19,764 nucleotides of DNA from JBFMHD01 sp040752395 [NCBI: Candidatus Hydrogenedentota bacterium]. Its GTDB lineage: Bacteria; JBFMHD01. The notes beneath the pieces are model-generated. The model did not search any database, was not told where the DNA came from, and saw nothing but the letters and a program-made list of their open reading frames with translations. Below are positions 14,445 to 19,764 of the stretch, piece by piece (position 1 is the stretch's first letter; the number at the start of each line of letters is the position of its first letter). The DNA lies in the NCBI GenBank assembly GCA_040752395.1, contig JBFMHD010000022.1:1-19764 (forward strand). Direction: 5' to 3'. Made by a program: the position numbers and the translations under genes.

Positions 14445-17400
14445 GAAAAATTATTTTTTATCTATGTGCATTGATTAGCATTAATAACGGTCTTTACTCA
14501 CAGGATGACCCCAGATATCTGGAGGCTGCAGCTATCAGTCAGGAAGACGCTGCTAAGATTCGTGAAGAACTCGGTGATGTTAAAGAAGCCTCAAAACTTT
14601 ATAATGAGGCTGCTTCTATCTGGGAACGCGCTGCTAAAGCTTACGAAAATCAGAATAACCCGGATAAAGCAAGATACTGCTGGGATGAATTTAAAAAAAC
14701 AGCTGAACTCGCTGAAAAACTCAAAATTAAAGGCAGATTAGAAAAAATATCAGGTGATTTCCAGGAGGTGGTTGTCACAGAAGTCGTTGAACAAAAACTT
14801 ATTATTCAGCTTAAACTTGAAGGTAATATCACACCAGAAGGATATAAAATTAATTTCAGTATTATAGATACTCCAAAACAAGCACAGGATTTCAAACTAT
14901 CTGAAGAATCTGTAATTTGTGATAAAGATGGGTATGCCGGCGTTTTTTTTACCGCTGGTAATAAAGCCGGGATATACAGAATCCAAGCATCAACTGTTGA
15001 AATTAAAACAAGCCCTATTATCTTTGAGATCCAGGCAGTGCCATCTGAAGCCTCGATTCTTTCTTATGTCGATGGAAATAACCAGATTGTAAGAGCTAAT
15101 GAAAAATCTCCTAAACCTATGGAAGTATCTGTTACTGACCTGTATGGTAATAGAATTATTGGTGTGCCAGTTGAATTTAAGATTATAAAAATACCTGAGG
15201 ATGGGGTAGGGTTTGGTGTTAGTGCTGATAAAACTCTTACCGGTATAACAGCTGTTGCAAGGAGTGATTTTATTGCTGGTGATAAAGAAGGTGAATGTAT
15301 CGTTCACGCAATAAATGAGAAACTTGATGGCTCGCCGATAAAATTTAATTTTACAGTTGTACCTTCTATCCCAAGAGTTGTTATTAGAGAAATATATTTT
15401 GAAGGTAATAAAACCGTTCATAATTCTGTGCTTGAAGAGGCATTAACCTTAAAAGTAGGAGATGAATATCTTATAACTCAATTTGAAGAAGCGGTAGCAG
15501 GTGGTATAAAAGACATCTATCATCTTGGCAGTTTTGAAGAGGTCCAGGCTCAGACCGAAATAGAAGCCAATACTGCCAGAGTTAAATTCCTGCTTACAGA
15601 ATATCCAAGAATAGCAAAAATTTGTTTCAGAGGTAATGATAAATTAAAAGAAGATAAACTTAAAGAATCCATCACTTTAAGTGAAGGTCAATTCTACAGC
15701 CCATATAGAATGGAAAAGACAATAAAAGAATTGAAAAAAGCTTATGCAGAAAAAGGGTTTATCTATGTAGATATCGAAGCATTAGAAGAAAATAGAAAAG
15801 AGGATAAAATCGATGTTGTTTTTAATATCTTTGAAGGGATCAAAGTAAAGATCACAAGATTTAATATCCACGGAAATAAAGCATTCTCAACTATGAGATT
15901 AAACTGGGAAATGAAAACCGGTAAAGGCAAGGTATATTCTAAAGAGACCTTTGATGTCGATAGGGAACGAGTATTGCTTAAGTATGCTAAGAAAGGTTAC
16001 ATAACCGCAACTATTGACGAGCCGGTTATAACTTATAATAAAGACCACACTGAGATGTACGTTGATGTCTATATAAACGAGGGTAAAAGATATAAAATGG
16101 GTAAATTGAGTTTTGAGGGTATGACTGTATTCTCTGAAAATACTCTCTTATCAAAAGTTAAACTTAAAGAAGGCGAGATTTTTAATCAGGAAAAGTTTAG
16201 AGAAGATATTATGAATATTCAAGATGCTTATTCTGAAAAAGGTTATATCTTTGCAAGAATACTTCCTAAAGAAACGCTTGATAAAGAAAACGGGATAATC
16301 CATCTCGTGATACAGATTGAAGAAGGCGCAGTCGCCTATATAGAAAAGATTATTATAACAGGTAATATCAAAACCAAAGAAAAAGTTATAAAAAGAGAGC
16401 TATTATTCAAAGAAGGTGAAATCTTTAATGGTGTGAAAGTCAGAGAATCAAGAAGAAATCTTGTAAACCTTGGGTTCTTTGATGAAGTAAATATAAAACA
16501 TAATCCAGGAACAAAAGAAGGATACCAGATTATAGAGATAGAGGTTAAAGAAGGTAAAACGGGTCAGGCTAATTTTGGTGCAGGGTATAGTTCCCAGGAT
16601 GGGTTCGTGGGATTTATTCAGATAACTAAAAAGAATTTTGACCCTAAAGATTTCTGGAGTTTTACAGGTGCAGGACAAAACATTAGCGTATCTTCTGAAT
16701 TTGGCGGTAAAAGATCGAGTTTCAGTATTAACTGGGGTGACCCGCATTTTAGAGATTCGCCATATTCGCTAAATCTGAGCGGATTTAATACTACCCAGGA
16801 AAAAGAAGGATATGATATTAATAATTCTGGTGGCAGTATAGGTGTTGGCAGACAATGGGGTAAAGATAAAGATAACAGAATCTATGGAAGTTATCAGTAC
16901 GATGATGTTACGATAGATAATATAACGCCCGGTATCGCTCCTACATCTATCGTTGAAGAAGCAGGCTCTGATTTAATAACTGAGAGAGCAATATCAAGTA
17001 TCACAGTGACTTTTACAAGAGATAAACGTGACAATTTCTTTTTCCCAACACAAGGCTATAGATTGATGTTAACAAATGAAGTGGCAGGCTATTTTTTAGG
17101 CGGAGATGAGGATTTTGATGAGTTCCAGATTGAAGGCAGATGGTTTAAGAATTTTATATCAAACCAGGTCTTTGCTGTTAGAGCAAGATATGGGATAATC
17201 GGTGATATCTCAGGAAGCGATACTATACCATCCTTTAGAAGATTTTATATAGGCGGCCAGAATACTGTTCGTGGGTTTAGAGATAGACAGATCGCTATCA
17301 GGTCTGATACAGGCGTTATACTTGGCGGCGGTGCCCAGATGTTTTATCTTAATCTTGAATACCGGATACCAATAGTAGAGAAGCTATTCAGTGTTGTAGT

Positions 17401-17593
17401 ATTTGCAGATGCAGGCACTGTATGGAGTGGATTTGGTAAGAGTTTTGATTCTTCTGATATAGCTTATGGTGCAGGGTTGGGTATGAGGATATCCACACCG
17501 CTTGGGCCTATAAGACTTGATTTTTCACGCGGGTTATCTGACCCGAATAAAGGCAATACCGAGGTTTACTTCGGTATCGGCGAATCATTTTAG
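14441..17593 (+). CDS. bamA: BamA outer-membrane protein insertase with N-terminal TPR-like and Ig-like extension
   Basis: 1050 residues against roughly 800 for ordinary BamA. A signal peptide ends near residue 20. Residues 26-100 are helical and TPR-like. Residues about 110-200 and 201-308 look like two bacterial Ig-like domains (the second with VTDLYGNRIIGVPVEFKI, an invasin/Big_1-type pattern). Five POTRA domains follow: about 311-388, 389-465, 467-548, 550-628 and 630-704. The C-terminal 16-strand barrel (705-1050) has the BamA/Omp85 motif VRGF (943-946) and ends in Phe, the beta-signal. The POTRA and barrel parts are complete, so it should insert outer-membrane proteins. The extension of about 300 residues is the odd part. 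ompH and lpxD downstream follow the order found in many diderms. Confidence 0.95.
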   Translation: MRKIIFYLCALISINNGLYSQDDPRYLEAAAISQEDAAKIREELGDVKEASKLYNEAASIWERAAKAYENQNNPDKARYCWDEFKKTAELAEKLKIKGRLEKISGDFQEVVVTEVVEQKLIIQLKLEGNITPEGYKINFSIIDTPKQAQDFKLSEESVICDKDGYAGVFFTAGNKAGIYRIQASTVEIKTSPIIFEIQAVPSEASILSYVDGNNQIVRANEKSPKPMEVSVTDLYGNRIIGVPVEFKIIKIPEDGVGFGVSADKTLTGITAVARSDFIAGDKEGECIVHAINEKLDGSPIKFNFTVVPSIPRVVIREIYFEGNKTVHNSVLEEALTLKVGDEYLITQFEEAVAGGIKDIYHLGSFEEVQAQTEIEANTARVKFLLTEYPRIAKICFRGNDKLKEDKLKESITLSEGQFYSPYRMEKTIKELKKAYAEKGFIYVDIEALEENRKEDKIDVVFNIFEGIKVKITRFNIHGNKAFSTMRLNWEMKTGKGKVYSKETFDVDRERVLLKYAKKGYITATIDEPVITYNKDHTEMYVDVYINEGKRYKMGKLSFEGMTVFSENTLLSKVKLKEGEIFNQEKFREDIMNIQDAYSEKGYIFARILPKETLDKENGIIHLVIQIEEGAVAYIEKIIITGNIKTKEKVIKRELLFKEGEIFNGVKVRESRRNLVNLGFFDEVNIKHNPGTKEGYQIIEIEVKEGKTGQANFGAGYSSQDGFVGFIQITKKNFDPKDFWSFTGAGQNISVSSEFGGKRSSFSINWGDPHFRDSPYSLNLSGFNTTQEKEGYDINNSGGSIGVGRQWGKDKDNRIYGSYQYDDVTIDNITPGIAPTSIVEEAGSDLITERAISSITVTFTRDKRDNFFFPTQGYRLMLTNEVAGYFLGGDEDFDEFQIEGRWFKNFISNQVFAVRARYGIIGDISGSDTIPSFRRFYIGGQNTVRGFRDRQIAIRSDTGVILGGGAQMFYLNLEYRIPIVEKLFSVVVFADAGTVWSGFGKSFDSSDIAYGAGLGMRISTPLGPIRLDFSRGLSDPNKGNTEVYFGIGESF

Positions 17594-17610
17594 TAAGGAG
17601 TACTTATGAG

Positions 17611-17684
17611 CGCGGTTTGCGCTCTACACTATTGGGTTCTTGGGTTCTTGGGTTATTGCGTTTTTGGGTTTTTGCGCTCTACAC
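17611..17684 (+). repeat. 8-nt G/T tandem array, second copy (after bamA)
   Basis: Same organisation as at 12971-13044: CGCGGTTTG, GCTCTACAC, then units at 17634, 17642, 17650, 17658 (GCG instead of GGG), 17666 and 17674 (GCG), again with period 8, and GCTCTACAC at the end. Only three GGG runs are in unbroken phase, so a quadruplex is less likely. AAGGAG (17595-17600) and ATG 17606 precede it, giving an SD-led 47-codon frame that runs through the repeat to a TGA in the next copy. Confidence 0.8.
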
Positions 17685-17690
17685 AAAGGA

Positions 17691-17782
17691 TGAAAAACCA
17701 GATGTTTGTTTATCTTGCTTCTTGCCTCTTGCCTCTTGCTTCTACTTGATATTATTATAGTTACAATGTTTTTCAGAGGAGA
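17691..17782 (+). repeat. Leader-cassette repeat, copy F (expanded, before ompH)
   Basis: TGAAAAACCAGATGTTTG (17691-17708) as in copy A. The core 17710-17782 is 14 nt longer than in copies A, C and E because the CTTGC(T/C)T heptamer is present four times instead of twice. TG-A-TATTAT is at 17747-17755. The SD end reads AGAGGAGA, merging with an ATG at 17782 that opens only a short frame. The real ompH SD lies further on. Confidence 0.85.
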
Positions 17783-17814
17783 TGATATATTAAAGGCAAG
17801 AAGCAAGAAGCAAG
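17714..17814 (+). repeat. Heptamer inverted repeat enclosing the cassette SD (ompH leader)
   Basis: 17714-17733 (CTTGC-based heptamers) pairs with 17795-17814 (AAGCAAG-based heptamers) at 19 of 20 positions. The loop holds the cassette's -10-like box, its SD and two ATGs. The second arm ends just before AGGAGG (17818-17823), which serves ompH. If the arm folds in RNA it would bring the second SD to the base of a long stem. Confidence 0.7.
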
Positions 17815-17831
17815 AAAAGGAGGATTTCCAA

Positions 17832-18362
17832 ATGAAGACATCAAAAATATTGTTATTAATTAGTGCTCTTTTTATTTCTAATCCAATGCTTTACGCAGTC
17901 GATTTAATTAAAATCGGTGTGATTGATATGATTAAGGTCGGTGCGAATTATGAAGCGTATCAGAATTCCAACGAGAAACTTCTTGATAAACGAGATGAGA
18001 TACAAAAAGTTATTGAACGAGAGGAAAAAAGAGTTATGGATATGTATCAGGATTATAAGAACAAAGTTGCAGTTCTAAGTGAGGAACAGAAAAAAGAACA
18101 GGAAGATTTACTTGAAAAAGAAGATAAAAAATTACAGGAATTCGTAGCTGACCAGAACAAACTTCTTAAACGAGAAAAAGAAGAACTCGATGCTAAAACT
18201 AAAAAAGATATACTAAAAATAGTTGAAGAGATCGCTACTGAACAAGGCTTAAGCGTTGTGCTTGAAAAAAACCTTATTGTCTGGTCTCGACCCGATTTTG
18301 ATATCACTGAGTTGGTTATAGAAAAACTTAATGCTACTGCACAGGATTCCACAAAAAAGTAA
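17832..18362 (+). CDS. OmpH/Skp-family periplasmic chaperone
   Basis: 176 residues, usual size. Skp holds unfolded outer-membrane proteins in the periplasm and hands them to BamA. A signal peptide (hydrophobic 6-20) probably ends at MLYA-VDL. KIGVIDM begins the mature core. A long, highly charged coiled coil (about 45-128) gives the tentacle-like arms. The C-terminal part returns to the base with GLSVVLEKN and DFDITELVIEKLN, characteristic of the family. The ATG at 17832 has AGGAGG 8 nt upstream and opens directly into the signal peptide; longer frames from 17706 or 17766 translate the repeat and would bury the signal. lpxD follows after 3 nt. Confidence 0.9.
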   Translation: MKTSKILLLISALFISNPMLYAVDLIKIGVIDMIKVGANYEAYQNSNEKLLDKRDEIQKVIEREEKRVMDMYQDYKNKVAVLSEEQKKEQEDLLEKEDKKLQEFVADQNKLLKREKEELDAKTKKDILKIVEEIATEQGLSVVLEKNLIVWSRPDFDITELVIEKLNATAQDSTKK

Positions 18363-18365
18363 AAA

Positions 18366-19427
18366 ATGGATAAAAAAGTGTTAGTTAAAGAAATAGCTTC
18401 GTTTGTTCAGGCCGATGTCATCGGTGATGATAAAACTGTTATATCCGGTATCTCATCGATTGAAGACTCGCAAAAAGGCGATATTACTTTCGCACTCGAT
18501 GAAAAATATCTTAAACTCGCACTTAAATCGCCAGCCACCGCAATTATTATATCTAAAAAATTATATCCTAAAGAACAGACTGATAAAGTTTTATTAAAAG
18601 TTGATAACCCAAGACTATCTTATGCAAAAGTACTCGATTTGTTTAAATCCGAACCAGCCCTACTTAAAGGTATAAGTGAAAAGTCCTGCATCGCAAGATC
18701 AGCTGAAATAGGTAAAAATGTTTGTATCGCCGCGTTTGTCTATATAGGTGAAAAAGTTATAATAGAAGACAATGTTAAAATATATCCCAATGTAACTATA
18801 CATGATAACTCCATAGTCAGAGAAGGCACAGTAATCCATGCTAATACGAGTATTTATGATAGAACACTAATCGGTAGGAATTGTTTAATCCATGCAGGTG
18901 TGGTTATAGGTGCTGATGGCTTTGGATTTGTTGAGCATCAGAAAAAACATTTAAAAATTCCGCAGATCGGTTATGTAGAGATTGGTGATGAGGTTGAGAT
19001 AGGTGCAAATGTCTGTATTGACAGGGGTACGACTGGAAAAACGTATATAGGAAATCGTGTAAAGATTGATAATCTTGTGCATATAGCTCATAATGTTAAG
19101 ATAGGTGATGATTCTATTATTATAGCACAGGTTGGTATCTCAGGCAGTGTAAAGATTGGTGAACACGTAACCATAGCGGGGCAGGCAGGTTTAGCGAGCC
19201 ATATAAATATCGGTGACAATGTTGTGATAGCTGCAAAGAGCGGTGTGACAAAATCCGTTCCATCAGATATGGAGGTTTCAGGTTTTCCCGCAAGGCCGCA
19301 TCAGGATGAGAAAAAATTAAAAGTATCGTTACTAAAACTTCCAGCACTTATTCAGTGTTATCAGCAGGTATTATCGTCCCTCAAGCGCCTCTCAGACCGT
19401 CTCTCCAAACTCGAAAAACTAAATTAG
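18366..19427 (+). CDS. lpxD: LpxD, UDP-3-O-(3-hydroxyacyl)glucosamine N-acyltransferase
   Basis: 353 residues, full length. It catalyses the third step of lipid A synthesis, transferring a hydroxyacyl chain from acyl carrier protein to UDP-acyl-glucosamine. The N-terminal uridine-binding domain (about 1-100) is followed by a left-handed beta-helix of hexapeptide repeats (about 105-295) and a C-terminal helical tail. The catalytic His is His242 in NLVHIAHNV, with the second conserved His279 in ASHINIG. GADGFGF (182-188) is a family signature. The start is 3 nt after ompH and has no clear SD, so translation probably depends on coupling to ompH. The bamA-skp-lpxD order is common in diderms and supports lipopolysaccharide-type outer membranes here. 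Confidence 0.95.
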   Translation: MDKKVLVKEIASFVQADVIGDDKTVISGISSIEDSQKGDITFALDEKYLKLALKSPATAIIISKKLYPKEQTDKVLLKVDNPRLSYAKVLDLFKSEPALLKGISEKSCIARSAEIGKNVCIAAFVYIGEKVIIEDNVKIYPNVTIHDNSIVREGTVIHANTSIYDRTLIGRNCLIHAGVVIGADGFGFVEHQKKHLKIPQIGYVEIGDEVEIGANVCIDRGTTGKTYIGNRVKIDNLVHIAHNVKIGDDSIIIAQVGISGSVKIGEHVTIAGQAGLASHINIGDNVVIAAKSGVTKSVPSDMEVSGFPARPHQDEKKLKVSLLKLPALIQCYQQVLSSLKRLSDRLSKLEKLN

Positions 19428-19764
19428 ATGAGCAGAGACAGGGAGTTTTTTCCGACTGATCAATTAACCAGAGATTCTTCGCCTTTCCCTTCAAATTAGT
19501 GCGACGAGGATAATTTTTGGCTCATTCGTAAAAAAACATGAGTTTGACAGAATAAGCTAAAAAAAGCTGATATAAGTATTAAAATATATTGATAATATTA
19601 GAGTTAATTTTTCCATTTCTTTAGCCTAAGTTCAAAATTTTAACCCCTAAAATCACCATTTTTTGACCTATCTTTTTTGTTAATTGTAATATTATCAAGA
19701 ATGTTATCTGTTATTTAATCAAATATTAAAATAAAGTAGGGGTAAAAATAACAGCAAAAAAAGC
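19428..19764 (+). other. Terminal intergenic stretch, no gene supported
   Basis: 337 nt of AT-rich DNA without a credible coding frame. CTCAT (19521-19525) and ATGAG (19538-19542) could form a weak stem, not a convincing terminator. TTGACA (19544-19549) is a perfect -35 word, but TATAAG (19571-19576) is 21 nt away, too far for a standard promoter. At about 19588-19612 the string TTGATAATATTAGAGTTA is close to the core of the leader cassette, without heptamers or SD. Confidence 0.5.

Noticed and set aside
14505-14741. Second + strand frame of 78 codons inside bamA
   Set aside because: It lies wholly inside the bamA signal-peptide and TPR-like region in another frame, with no SD and no recognisable protein features.
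14990-15421. Minus-strand open frame of 143 codons opposite bamA (and other minus-strand frames opposite clpC and preT)
   Set aside because: They lie opposite strongly supported genes, have no SD or domain, and show compositions expected of the complementary strand.
11605-17782. Insertion sequence or transposon
   Set aside because: No transposase gene, no clear terminal inverted repeats and no target-site duplications; copies have variable 5' ends. A non-autonomous element remains possible.
19544-19576. Standard promoter in the terminal gap
   Set aside because: TTGACA is perfect, but the nearest good -10 (TATAAG) is 21 nt away and no downstream gene is visible.

Overview
The window is AT-rich, and every supported gene lies on the + strand. 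It reads as chromosomal DNA of a Gram-negative (diderm) bacterium. It carries a BamA outer-membrane insertase, a Skp/OmpH periplasmic chaperone, LpxD of lipid A synthesis and an ExbB/ExbD/TonB-type energy module. It also carries the McsA-McsB-ClpC protein-arginine-phosphorylation module, best known from Firmicutes. That mix suggests one of the poorly cultured diderm candidate phyla (Omnitrophota-like or a relative). This placement is a guess from gene content, not a phylogenetic result.

Layout. 2-1466: the end of a CpsD/Wzc-like tyrosine-kinase domain with degenerate motifs, then a membrane-anchored alpha/beta hydrolase. 1646-4221: preT-preA, the two subunits of an NAD-dependent dihydropyrimidine dehydrogenase. 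4281-8550: mcsA-mcsB-clpC, with no ctsR visible. 8537-19427: an envelope cluster with tight overlaps. It holds a 900-residue TPR protein whose start lies inside the end of clpC, a small Lys/Glu-rich membrane protein, exbB, exbD, a TonB-like protein, a bamA with an unusual N-terminal extension, ompH/skp and lpxD. 19428-19764 holds no gene I can support.

The most unusual signal is between the genes. Every gap over about 60 bp from 1467 to 17831 contains part of one mosaic repeat family, always in the same orientation. It ends in a strong Shine-Dalgarno directly before the next start codon. The best copies (before preT, exbB, tonB and ompH) share a 59-nt core that also contains an extended -10-like box (TG-A-TATTAT). 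Upstream of the core the gaps are built from tandem words that differ in sequence but mostly share a 7-nt period, plus 8-nt G/T arrays able to form G-quadruplexes. This resembles the heptanucleotide STRR sequences of heterocystous cyanobacteria, but in a different genomic setting and coupled to translation starts.

How the genes may work together: McsB marks proteins with phosphoarginine, McsA assists it and ClpC unfolds the marked proteins. ExbB/ExbD and the TonB-like protein would transmit proton-motive force across the periplasm. BamA and Skp deliver and insert outer-membrane proteins, and LpxD supplies lipid A. The overlap from clpC into the envelope genes suggests at least partial co-expression of protein quality control and envelope building.
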